From assembly GCF_005063415.1 (NCBI RefSeq), contig NZ_SUEG01000054.1:1-34094 (forward strand): DNA of 34,094 nt. Reading direction: 5' to 3'. The notes under the pieces were generated by a model, which saw nothing but the letters and a program-made list of their open reading frames with translations, was not told where the DNA came from and made no database searches. Below are positions 16,474-23,265 of the stretch, one piece after another. This DNA comes from Mesorhizobium sp. (GTDB lineage: Bacteria > Pseudomonadota > Alphaproteobacteria > Rhizobiales > Rhizobiaceae). The position numbers and the translations under genes were made by a program. The first letter of the stretch is position 1. Each line of letters begins with the position of its first letter.

Positions 16474-17880
16474 ATGCGCTTGAGCAATCTGGGAACCGAG
16501 CAACTCCGGGAGAAGGATAGAAGCTTCGTCTTCCATCCTTCTACGCATTTGGCCAAGCACAGCCGAGGCGAAACGCCAAATAGGATTATGGCCGGTGCGG
16601 AAGGCGTCTATATCTGGGACACCGAAGGCCGAAGGAGCCTCGACGGTTTCGGAGGACTCTACTGCGTCAACATGGGATATGGATGCACGGAGATCGCCGA
16701 GGCCATTGCCAGGCAAGCACACGAATTGCCGTTCGCGCACGTCTATGCCAGCCAAGGTACGGAGCCGGTCGCCCTGTTGGCAGAGGCCGTGGTCGAGTAT
16801 TTCGGTCAGAACATGCGAAGGGTCTATTTCGGCCTCTCCGGTTCCGATGCCAACGAAACCAACATCAAGCTGGTCTGGTACTATAATAACATTCTTGGCC
16901 GGCCCGAAAAGAAAAAGATCATCTCGCGAAATCGCGGCTATCACGGGTCTGGATTGGTCACGGGTAGCCTAACTGGCCTTCCCTTCTTTCACAATTTCTT
17001 CGACCTGCCTCTGGATTTGGTGCGCCATACAACCACGCCGCACTATTACCGCCAGGCGCGTGTCGAGGAGAGCGAGGAAGCGTTCTCCCGGCGCTGTGCC
17101 GATGAGCTTGAAGCCTTGATCCTGGCCGAAGGACCGGAAACGGTTGCAGCTTTTATCGGAGAGCCGGTACTTGGGACAGGAGGTATTGTGCCGCCCCCCA
17201 AAGGGTACTGGACGTCCATTCAAGCGGTGCTCGACAAATACGATATCCTTCTAATCGCGGATGAAGTGGTCTGTGGCTTCGCGCGAACCGGCGAGAAGTT
17301 CGGTTCCCACCTGTATAACATGCGTCCGGATTTCGTGACCATCGCAAAGGGTTTGAGTTCCGCCTACCTCCCCATCTCCGGGTCAATCATTGGCGACCGT
17401 GTCTGGTCGGTTTTGGAACAAGGAACTGAGAAGCACGGCGCACTCGGCCACGGCTGGACATATTCGGGGCACACGCTTTGTGCCGCAGCCGCGCTCGCCA
17501 ATATTCGACTGCTTAAAGAAAAAAATATTCTGGAGCATGTCCGCGATGTTGGACCGTATTGGCAAGACCGGATGAAGGCCGAGCTGGCGGGACATCCCAT
17601 CGTTGGTGAAGTTCGCGGAGTGGGTATCCTGTCGGCCGTAGAGATGATGCGGGACCCAAAACAAAGGATACCATTCGAACCCGACCTTCAGGTCGGGGTG
17701 CGCACTGCAGCTGCTCTGTTTGAGAATGGTGTCATCGGACGGGCCATGCCGCATGGCGACATCCTCGGTTATGCCCCCCCCCTGATCATTACCCGAAAAG
17801 AGATCGACATCATTGTCGACGCGACGGTAAAGTCGGTCGATACCACCTATCGCGCGCTGAAGGCCGAGGGTGCCGTATGA
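16474..17880 (+). CDS. Class III PLP-dependent aminotransferase (omega-aminotransferase type)
   Basis: 468-residue aminotransferase from ATG 16474 with an excellent ribosome-binding site. Family motifs are LDGFGGLYCVNMGYG near the N-terminus, GLSGSDANETNIKLVWYY (~120-137), the PLP-stacking region around NRGYHGSG (153-160), GEPVLGTGGIVPPPKGYW, DEVVCGF with Asp263 binding the PLP pyridine nitrogen, and Schiff-base Lys292 in IAKGLSSAYLP. The closest general group is the beta-alanine/omega-amino-acid:pyruvate and taurine/putrescine aminotransferases. The amino donor cannot be fixed from sequence. It would yield an aldehyde or keto acid, which could be oxidised by the aldehyde dehydrogenase of the upstream cluster. 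A rho-independent terminator follows 190 bases after the stop. A decayed paralogue of its 5' end lies at 12400-12720. Confidence 0.93.
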   Translation: MRLSNLGTEQLREKDRSFVFHPSTHLAKHSRGETPNRIMAGAEGVYIWDTEGRRSLDGFGGLYCVNMGYGCTEIAEAIARQAHELPFAHVYASQGTEPVALLAEAVVEYFGQNMRRVYFGLSGSDANETNIKLVWYYNNILGRPEKKKIISRNRGYHGSGLVTGSLTGLPFFHNFFDLPLDLVRHTTTPHYYRQARVEESEEAFSRRCADELEALILAEGPETVAAFIGEPVLGTGGIVPPPKGYWTSIQAVLDKYDILLIADEVVCGFARTGEKFGSHLYNMRPDFVTIAKGLSSAYLPISGSIIGDRVWSVLEQGTEKHGALGHGWTYSGHTLCAAAALANIRLLKEKNILEHVRDVGPYWQDRMKAELAGHPIVGEVRGVGILSAVEMMRDPKQRIPFEPDLQVGVRTAAALFENGVIGRAMPHGDILGYAPPLIITRKEIDIIVDATVKSVDTTYRALKAEGAV

Positions 17881-18072
17881 TTTTGCGATCGCGAAGGAGC
17901 GAGTCCGGAGGCAGGCATGTCCCTGCGCGCTACTGCGCCGAGCAGACCCAAAACTGTTGAATTCCAGATATCTGATCTTGAGCATGCTCCGGGCTATTTC
18001 AGTCACGATTTGTAACCGAATCAATTCTGCCGCCGCTGTCCTGTTGCCCAACGACCAGGACCTCTGTGCGGC

Positions 18073-18115
18073 GCGCCCTGCGGGTGTACCTCCCCGCCGG
18101 CAGGGCGCCCTTTTT
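18073..18115 (+). terminator. Rho-independent terminator after the aminotransferase gene
   Basis: GCGCCCTGC at 18073-18081 pairs with GCAGGGCGC at 18100-18108, with an 18-base loop, followed after CC by TTTTT at 18111-18115. The direction and the lack of any other gene upstream indicate that it ends the aminotransferase transcript. Confidence 0.8.
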
Positions 18116-18815
18116 GACCCACGTAATCAGTATCATTATGGCCCGTGCGGAATCGAGGGTCTGGTAAAGGTCATCTGCACGTTCCGATGCAGATTGAGCT
18201 TAGACGTGCCCTTTACATCATTGCAGCGGGCCACGGTCGCCGGTTCCAAAGTGCGGCAATGCCGAAGATTATCTTCCTTCACATCACAAAGAGCAGAATA
18301 ATCATTGCGGTGAATTTTATCACGTCAGGTATATAAAAGGACGATACTCACACGCCACCCCGTTCACAAGGAAAGGCATTTTAATATTGTTGAGACGATT
18401 TGCCTATCAAAGAAAAGAAAGCATCGCAACACTTCTTTGCGGATCACGGCGCCCCGGGTGGGGGATGAGCGGCTATCCGAATTGTTATGCTAATGCCGAC
18501 CCAAATTCCTGCAAAAGCTGGGGTCAATGATGGCTTTTGGTCAGCGCAGGATGATTTCTCCTGGTTTGGTCGGTGCAGGGGCGGTCATGATTTAATGCAT
18601 GGAGATTCTCTGATTGAGCTGTTGAGATCATGAGGCGTCTGCCAGACGCCCATCGGGTGAGCCCAGCATGATTGGGATGACCGACGAAGATCGAAAGTGT
18701 GGCAGCATTCTGGAGCCCGGTCAGCCCAGCGACGCCCGCGGATTCAATCACGTTTGTCGGGACATACACGACGCAGCCGGAAGGCGTGCAGAAAGAGGAA
18801 GAATCGAGCGCGACG
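18116..18815. other. 700-base stretch upstream of the LuxR gene
   Basis: No intact gene recognised. It contains one notable inverted repeat (18173-18194, listed separately) and AT-rich leader sequence around 18300-18420. The open frame that runs into the LuxR gene begins at 18699, but its first ~39 codons show no family similarity, so I treat that part as leader. Confidence 0.4.
18173..18194. promoter_or_regulatory. Inverted repeat resembling a tra/lux box
   Basis: Perfect seven-base arms ATCTGCA and TGCAGAT separated by CGTTCCGA. LuxR-family proteins such as TraR bind 18-20-base dyads with TGCA-containing arms; here the total is 22 bases and the spacer is longer. It lies about 620 bases before the LuxR start, so a role in control of that gene is uncertain. 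Confidence 0.35.
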
Positions 18816-19553
18816 ATGACGAGGGACATGCCACTTGTTTTCGAGACATTCCTTGAAAGACTGTCACAGAGTGTCGATGAGGCAGATTTCCGGGATGCCA
18901 TGGCTGAGGCGGCCGGACGACTTGACCTAATCTTCTTTGCCTACCTCTCCTTGCCAGCACGGCCTTCCGGCAAACCGAGGCTAATTTCAAACTATCCACC
19001 CCGCTGGACCAGACAGTATCTGGAAAATCAGTATGAGAAACTCGATCCTGTGGTCTTGCGTGCTCGAAATGGCGGCTGCCCGTTTCACTGGGGATCGAAT
19101 TTCGGAGGCGATAAAATGTCGCCGGCTCAACAGCAGCTATTCGATGAGGCGGCTCAATTCAGCATCTGCTGCGGTTTGACGATCCCAATTGTCGATCTCC
19201 GCGGCCGCATCGCTGCGGTTACTTTTGCCGCCGATGAGCCTCGTCCAGTATTTCTTCGGGTCGCTGAGCGGTACGAACAAGCTCTTCAACTGATGGCGGC
19301 CTGCTTTCATCGTTGCGTTCGCCGCAAATTGCCGAGCGATCGAACAGTGGATGGGATTTCGCTGACATCCCGCGAATATGAGTGCCTGAGGTGGGCAGCG
19401 CGGGGTAATTCAGCCTGGGTGACCGGCCGCATCTTGGGTATCAAGCCACGCACGATCGCTTTTCATTTGGACAATGCCAAGAAGAAGCTAGGCGTGCGAA
19501 CCCAAAATCAGGCTATAGCCCTTTTGGGGTCCGAAGGGTCCTCAATTCTCTGA
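18816..19553 (+). CDS. LuxR-family quorum-sensing regulator, TraR-like
   Basis: 245-residue protein from ATG 18816 (the frame is open from 18699; ATG 18828 is another option). The N-terminal autoinducer-binding domain has every residue that contacts the acyl-homoserine lactone in TraR, at a constant offset of seven: Tyr60, Trp64, Tyr68, Asp77-Pro78, Trp92 and Gly120, in segments ISNYPPRWTRQYLENQYEKLDPVV and PFHWG. The C-terminal GerE-type HTH (ISLTSREYECLRWAARGNSAWVTGRILGIKPRTIAFHLDNAKKKLGV, ~181-227) is complete. It should therefore bind a signal and DNA as a dimer. No luxI-type synthase gene is in the window, so the signal comes from elsewhere. Two DUF2285/XRE pairs follow. In Mesorhizobium ICEMlSymR7A, TraR activates excision and transfer and is blocked by the DUF2285 protein QseM; the same circuit is inferred here. 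Confidence 0.88.
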   Translation: MTRDMPLVFETFLERLSQSVDEADFRDAMAEAAGRLDLIFFAYLSLPARPSGKPRLISNYPPRWTRQYLENQYEKLDPVVLRARNGGCPFHWGSNFGGDKMSPAQQQLFDEAAQFSICCGLTIPIVDLRGRIAAVTFAADEPRPVFLRVAERYEQALQLMAACFHRCVRRKLPSDRTVDGISLTSREYECLRWAARGNSAWVTGRILGIKPRTIAFHLDNAKKKLGVRTQNQAIALLGSEGSSIL

Positions 19554-20083
19554 GAAGCTTTTTGATCCCCTTGTGCTCGGGCCATTCGATCGCACGCCTT
19601 GTATCGAGCGTTGACTGGATGCCAAGATCTTCTGTTCCGCCGGCTCGGGCGATGCAGCCGTATTCTTCCAGTCCGCGCCGGTGCTCATAGTCTATGGGTG
19701 CTCGAGCGGGTGTTTCGTCGCTGACGAGCTAGTCGTGCGGTTATATAGTTTCCGAGGATGGCCCGCTTGCATACCTGCCTGCCGGTAATCTCTAAACCCT
19801 TAACTTAGGGCGATGGCTGTCGGTTATGCGGCTTGAAAGCGAAGAGGTGGACCCTTCGTCGAGCGCCGGCACGATATGGAGTGCTGCTCCGGGCTAATAC
19901 CCATCCAGACAGAGCGGAACCTTCTATCACGTCAGACGCTCGGTTGCCAAACCCGATTTCCTGGGAACTTAATTGTGCTCGCCACTGGGGCCATTTTGCC
20001 GGGGCTGTAGTGCAGGTCCCGATCAGCCTGACCGTGGCTGCCACAGGAACTGCCTGCTTCTATGACCGAGCACTGCGAATTTG
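19554..20083. other. Intergenic stretch between LuxR and first DUF2285 gene
   Basis: No gene that I can support. I looked for a LuxI-type acyl-homoserine-lactone synthase, which sits next to traR in related elements, and found none of its conserved arginine/aspartate motifs. Open frames on both strands here are short and lack motifs. The last ~40 bases, from the phrase GTCAGCTGGCGAACAA onward, are also found just before the second DUF2285 gene and belong to the duplicated unit. Confidence 0.4.
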
Positions 20084-20365
20084 TCAGCTGGCGAACAATT
20101 CCTTGTAGCCGCTCGTCACCATCCAGTTCGCACGGTCAAGATGACTACGAAGCGCCTTCCTGGCGCGCTCCGGTTCAAGTGCCGGATCAATGCCGAGGAT
20201 CAGTTGGGCCATTTCCTCTTCGGGCGCCTCATCGGCTGAGGCGTCCAGGAGCCTCATATAGATGGTAAAGTGCGCCCTGTCGTAGGAGGTAAGACGGTCA
20301 GACCAAGGGACTTCGTCGAGCAGTGTTGAGCTTTGAGTCCTATCTGTTCCCGGTGATCGATTCAT
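20084..20365 (-). CDS. DUF2285-domain small protein, QseM-like antiactivator (copy 1)
   Basis: 93-residue protein, start ATG at 20365 on the - strand. The body is one DUF2285-type helical domain: DEVPWSDRLTSYDRAHFTIYMRLLDASAD, then EEEMAQLILGIDPALEPERARKALRSHLDRANWMVTSGYKELFA. Single-domain DUF2285 proteins of this size that lie divergent to a small XRE gene match QseM of Mesorhizobium ICEMlSymR7A. QseM binds TraR and FseA and keeps the element silent. Here the protein lies 530 bases from a TraR-like gene and shares a 116-base divergent promoter region with an XRE gene that has a clear palindromic operator. A second copy, about three quarters identical by eye, is at 21195-21461. Function is inferred from family and context. 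Confidence 0.82.
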   Translation of the reverse strand: MNRSPGTDRTQSSTLLDEVPWSDRLTSYDRAHFTIYMRLLDASADEAPEEEMAQLILGIDPALEPERARKALRSHLDRANWMVTSGYKELFAS

Positions 20366-20410
20366 GTCTGCCGCGAACCTCGCATGTTGATCGCTGGATG
20401 CAAGGCAGAA

Positions 20411-20427
20411 TATCCCAAAATGGGATA
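20411..20427. promoter_or_regulatory. Palindromic operator between copy-1 DUF2285 and XRE genes
   Basis: TATCCCA-AAA-TGGGATA: perfect seven-base arms with a three-base centre, in the divergent promoter region 46 bases from the DUF2285 start and 55 bases from the XRE start. Small XRE repressors bind such sites as dimers. It is the natural operator for the adjacent XRE protein, which would control both genes. Confidence 0.75.
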
Positions 20428-20443
20428 ATCCGAAACGGGGATT
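20427..20443. promoter_or_regulatory. Second, imperfect operator half-pair
   Basis: AATCC-GAAACGG-GGATT directly follows the perfect palindrome and repeats its ATCC/GGAT core with five-base arms of the same overall length (17 bases). Two adjacent sites of unequal quality in a divergent promoter are what a switch with differential occupancy would use, as described for QseC. Confidence 0.5.
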
Positions 20444-20481
20444 AGTCGCTGAGCCGGTCTCTACCTGACCGGTTCACCTAA

Positions 20482-20715
20482 ATGCCCAAATCTCTTCGAT
20501 CTCCCCGCCACCAGCGGTTTCTGGCCCAGTTGATCTCACTGCGCAATGTCAAAGGGCTGACGCAGGCGCAGGTGGCTGAGAAGCTTGGTCGTCCGCAATC
20601 TTTCGTGGCGAAATATGAGGGTGGCGAGCGGCGTCTCGATATCATTGAGTTTCTCGACGTAACTGCGGCCCTCGATGCTGATCCGTGTGAGATTCTGTTG
20701 AGCCTGCGCACGTAG
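20482..20715 (+). CDS. Small XRE-family repressor, QseC-like
   Basis: 77-residue protein that is almost entirely one helix-turn-helix domain: RFLAQLISLRNVKGLTQAQVAEKLGRPQSFVAKYEGGERRLDIIEFLDVTAALDADPCEILLSL, with recognition helix QSFVAKYE. It starts at ATG 20482, with no good ribosome-binding site upstream. It is divergent from the copy-1 DUF2285 gene, with a perfect palindrome between them. This matches QseC of ICEMlSymR7A in size, domain and arrangement; QseC represses or activates qseM and itself according to its level. The second XRE gene at 21571 is clearly different in sequence, although it occupies the same place in the second unit. Confidence 0.85.
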   Translation: MPKSLRSPRHQRFLAQLISLRNVKGLTQAQVAEKLGRPQSFVAKYEGGERRLDIIEFLDVTAALDADPCEILLSLRT

Positions 20716-21194
20716 TGGGCGCCCGCGCCCTCACCGCGCGTGCCGTGTGCCGGTGGATTGATCCCCGCTTTTCTTGGCTCTGGCGTCTCGACCATTCCGC
20801 TGCGCCTCCTAGCGCGTCGTTAGACTCTCGCAATTCTCTCTGTTTGTGCCTTTCCCAGCAGGTGGCGCCGTATCCTTCTAGGCCCGCCGCGGCGTCCCGC
20901 AACCCTTAGCCAGCTGTGAGCTTTCAGTAGGTCGTCCATCCGGTCCTCCGGATGCGGTGCGGCTCAGACGGCGCGCCCCTTCCTGTCATGACTCGCCGCC
21001 GCACCGCTTCCTGGGAAGCAGCCATTGGCGAGCGGAGGACAAAACGATGAGACCAGCGAAGCGCAGGGCCATCCGCGCCGACTGGAAGTCCTCGCGATCA
21101 TCTTGGAGCGGCATTCGCGCTGTGGTGATGCGTCGATGCATGGTGGTTGCGCTACTTCGTTGCTTGAAGCGAAGCGACCGCACCGCCCATTTGG
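20716..21194. other. Trailer of duplicated unit 1
   Basis: GC-rich stretch without a supported gene. The segment ~20865-20975 recurs after the second XRE gene. On the - strand it reads short peptides that stay similar between the two copies (AAAGLEG against AAAGLKG), in differing frames, so it may derive from a lost coding sequence. Confidence 0.35.
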
Positions 21195-21461
21195 TCAATT
21201 GGCGAACAAATCCTTGTAGCCGCTCGTCACCACCCAGTTTGCACGGTCGAGATGACTGCGAAGAACGTTCCGTGCGCGCTCCGGTTCGCGTGCCGGATCA
21301 ATGCCGAGGATCACATGGGCCATTTCCTCTTCAGTGGCGTTGTCGGCTGAGGCGTCCAGGAGCCTCATATAGGTTGTAAAGTGGTCCTTGTCGTAGGGCG
21401 TGATGCGGTCCGACCAGGGGACCTCGTCGGCGAACGGCGTGTTCGATCTGGGCTGCAACAT
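21195..21461 (-). CDS. DUF2285-domain small protein, QseM-like (copy 2)
   Basis: 88-residue paralogue of the copy-1 protein: DEVPWSDRITPYDKDHFTTYMRLLDASAD and EEEMAHVILGIDPAREPERARNVLRSHLDRANWVVTSGYKDLFA. GGAGAT is at a reasonable distance upstream of ATG 21461. Substitutions are mostly conservative and there is no frame damage, so it looks functional. The N-terminal ~12 residues differ from copy 1, as expected if only the DUF2285 domain is constrained. It is divergent from a second XRE gene, across 109 bases that lack the TATCCCA/TGGGATA operator. It may be a second antiactivator with separate control. Confidence 0.82.
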   Translation of the reverse strand: MLQPRSNTPFADEVPWSDRITPYDKDHFTTYMRLLDASADNATEEEMAHVILGIDPAREPERARNVLRSHLDRANWVVTSGYKDLFAN

Positions 21462-21570
21462 CGCTAATTCTATCTCCGGCCGATGGACCCGCGAAGCCCT
21501 GTGCCTGCTAAATGTGGATTACATATTATAGTTGATAAACTCAAGCCGCCTGATCCGCTGGCTTGCGTGC

Positions 21571-21789
21571 ATGGATATGCGCAAGTTGGTCGGACGGAAT
21601 GTGCAGAGGATCAGGCAAAGGAAGCGCCTGACGCAGGAGCAGCTTGCGGAGATTTCCGGGTTCAGTCAGCAGTACATCAGCGGCTTGGAGAAAGGCCGAA
21701 GAAATCCGACAATTATCACGATCTATGAACTGGCATTGGCCCTCGGCGTCAGCCACATGGATCTGGTTCGGCCCGACAAACAGGCCTGA
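21571..21789 (+). CDS. Small XRE-family regulator (second, unlike the first)
   Basis: 72-residue HTH protein from ATG 21571 (the frame is open from 21532). The sequence VGRNVQRIRQRKRLTQEQLAEISGFSQQYISGLEKGRRNPTIITIYELALALGV is a textbook HTH_3 domain, with recognition helix QQYISGLEKG. It differs strongly from the first XRE protein (QSFVAKYEGGERR) and is closer to general phage/plasmid-type repressors. It holds the QseC position in the second duplicated unit. This suggests that after duplication the DNA-binding gene was replaced or diverged quickly, so the two units no longer cross-regulate. Confidence 0.85.
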   Translation: MDMRKLVGRNVQRIRQRKRLTQEQLAEISGFSQQYISGLEKGRRNPTIITIYELALALGVSHMDLVRPDKQA

Positions 21790-22462
21790 TGCCCCCGCCC
21801 TCCAAGTAGCTGGCGGCCTGATGGCGCGCGCCGGGTGCTTGTGAGCCCACGCTTTTCTTAGGTCCCCCGGCAGCCCCTGCCATTTAGCTCGCCCTCGCGC
21901 GGGCGCACCCTATTGGACAGTCGGCCGCTGCGTTTTTGTCAGCTTTTCCTGGGACGTGGGGTGGTCGGCATTCCCTTTTAGGCCCGCCGCGGCCTGCCGC
22001 AACCTTCGCTCTCGCTTCAGGTCCTTCTCTTGGTTACGGTCCTTCGGATGCGGTCTGCCTCTTTCAGCGGGCCTAATCGCTTTCTGTCGCCCGCCCCACG
22101 GGGACAGGCACGCGAGACTAGTATGGAGCGTTGCGGTTAGCGCGCGAACAGCAAAGGAACCGAAAAAACAGGCAACTGTCGCAGCATGGCTGAACCAGCC
22201 ATCGTGTCGGCATCTAGGAGCCGCGTGTTCGCCTTGCGCTGACACGAAGCTCAGACATAACGTCGGGGAGACGATGCTGGCAAATAGTCTGGCTGAAGCA
22301 TTCCACCCACAATACCAAAGCCCGTCCCGATCCAAAGCGCTTCTAAGCCCTCCATCTCAGGCGCGAGGCCTGCTGGCCAGTGCACCTTCTTGGTCCGCCG
22401 GAAGAGAGCCCCGCCCTCTCGACAATCGGCTTCATGAGGTCTCGCCCTGCAGTGTCGACCGT
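21790..22462. other. Trailer of duplicated unit 2 and unassigned sequence
   Basis: Bases 21790-22005 repeat the trailer of unit 1. The rest holds no gene I can support. A - strand frame at 21910-22335 is open and includes a charged segment (HPKDRNQEKDLKRERRLRQAAAGLKG), but it has no known family, and its first half looks like translated non-coding DNA. Confidence 0.35.
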
Positions 22463-22485
22463 AAAAAAGGGCGCGCGAGGCGCCC
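22463..22485 (-). terminator. Rho-independent terminator after the OmpW gene
   Basis: Read on the - strand: GGGCGC-CTCGC-GCGCCC followed by TTTTTT. The perfect six-base GC stem and T run lie about 45 bases after the OmpW stop codon, in the right direction to end the prolyl oligopeptidase-OmpW transcript. Confidence 0.85.
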
Positions 22486-22528
22486 TTCATTTAAACCGGC
22501 AGTCGGGAAGCAGACTTCACTCTGATAT

Positions 22529-23227
22529 TCAAAAGCGGTAGGTGACACCTGCGCCTATCAGCCAGGGATCGAGCTCCGCCTTCCCCGTCAGCTTCGCGCC
22601 GGCCACCGTGACGTCGAAGTCCGGCTTCAGGAAAAGCTTCTTCACGTCGAAGTTGAGGCCCCAGTGCTGGTCCACCATGTAGTCGAATCCGACCTGCAGC
22701 GCCGTGCCGAACGTGTTCTTCACCTTGAGAGCATCAGCGCTGCCAGTGTCCTGGTTGTAGAAGATCGTGTAGTTCACGCCTGCGCCGACATAAGGTTTGA
22801 ACGCGCCGAGATCGGTAAAATGGTACTGCAACGTGAGCGTCGGCGGCAGCAGCCAAACTTTGCCGATGTTGCCCAACCCTCCGATCGTCCCTTGGCCCGC
22901 GATGTTGGCATAGGTGGTACCGAGTATGAGTTCGGCGGCGATGTTGTCGGTGAAGAAATACGAGATATCGAGTTCCGGCGTCACCGTGTCCGAATACGAA
23001 AGACCGGAGCCGGGAAGCGTATCAACGTAGCCCAGATCTTTCGTAACGACGCCCAACGCCCGCAGGCGGACCTGCCAAGGGATTGGCGCTTCGGTGACCG
23101 AGGCTCCCGTCTCCGCCAGGACGGTCTCTGCTTGCGCAGGCTCCGCGGCGACGGCCTGCTGTCCCACCATGATCAGGGCCACCGCCGCTGCTGTTGCCCG
23201 CGCTACGCCCATTCGCGTTCTCGCCAT
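22529..23227 (-). CDS. OmpW-family outer-membrane protein
   Basis: 232-residue beta-barrel protein. The start is ATG 23227, placed by AAGGAGTGAATCTC upstream; the longer open frame to 23623 reads through the previous gene and is not real. An N-terminal signal peptide (MARTRMGVARATAAAVALIM, then VGQQAVA, cleavage near residue 27-28) leads to a barrel with OmpW landmarks: PWQVRLRALGV near the start, DISYFFTDNIAAELILG, LPPTLTLQYHF, KPYVGAGVNYTIFY, GFDYMVDQHWGLNFDVKKLF, and a C-terminal YRF ending in the Phe needed for Bam-dependent assembly. OmpW proteins form narrow hydrophobic channels. It is 38 bases downstream of the prolyl oligopeptidase gene on the same strand and ends in a terminator, so the two form an operon. 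Confidence 0.92.
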   Translation of the reverse strand: MARTRMGVARATAAAVALIMVGQQAVAAEPAQAETVLAETGASVTEAPIPWQVRLRALGVVTKDLGYVDTLPGSGLSYSDTVTPELDISYFFTDNIAAELILGTTYANIAGQGTIGGLGNIGKVWLLPPTLTLQYHFTDLGAFKPYVGAGVNYTIFYNQDTGSADALKVKNTFGTALQVGFDYMVDQHWGLNFDVKKLFLKPDFDVTVAGAKLTGKAELDPWLIGAGVTYRF

Positions 23228-23265
23228 GAGATTCACTCCTTGATGTTCAGAAAGGATGCACTGCA

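Larger units (their letters stand above)
20084..22005. repeat. Tandem duplication of a ~1.1-kb DUF2285/XRE unit
   Basis: Unit 1 (~20060-20905) and unit 2 (~21170-22005) carry the same parts in the same order at offsets of 1089-1111 bases: a DUF2285 gene on the - strand, an XRE gene on the + strand, and a GC-rich trailer. Near-identical stretches include CCTTGTAGCCGCTCGTCACC at the DUF2285 3' ends (20101-20120 and 21212-21231) and GGCCCGCCGCGGC in the trailers (20881 and 21981). The DUF2285 genes are similar; the XRE genes and the promoter regions between them are not. Confidence 0.8.

Noticed and set aside
19554..20083. Possible traI/luxI synthase gene next to the LuxR gene
   Set aside because: Neither strand shows LuxI motifs, and the open frames are too short.
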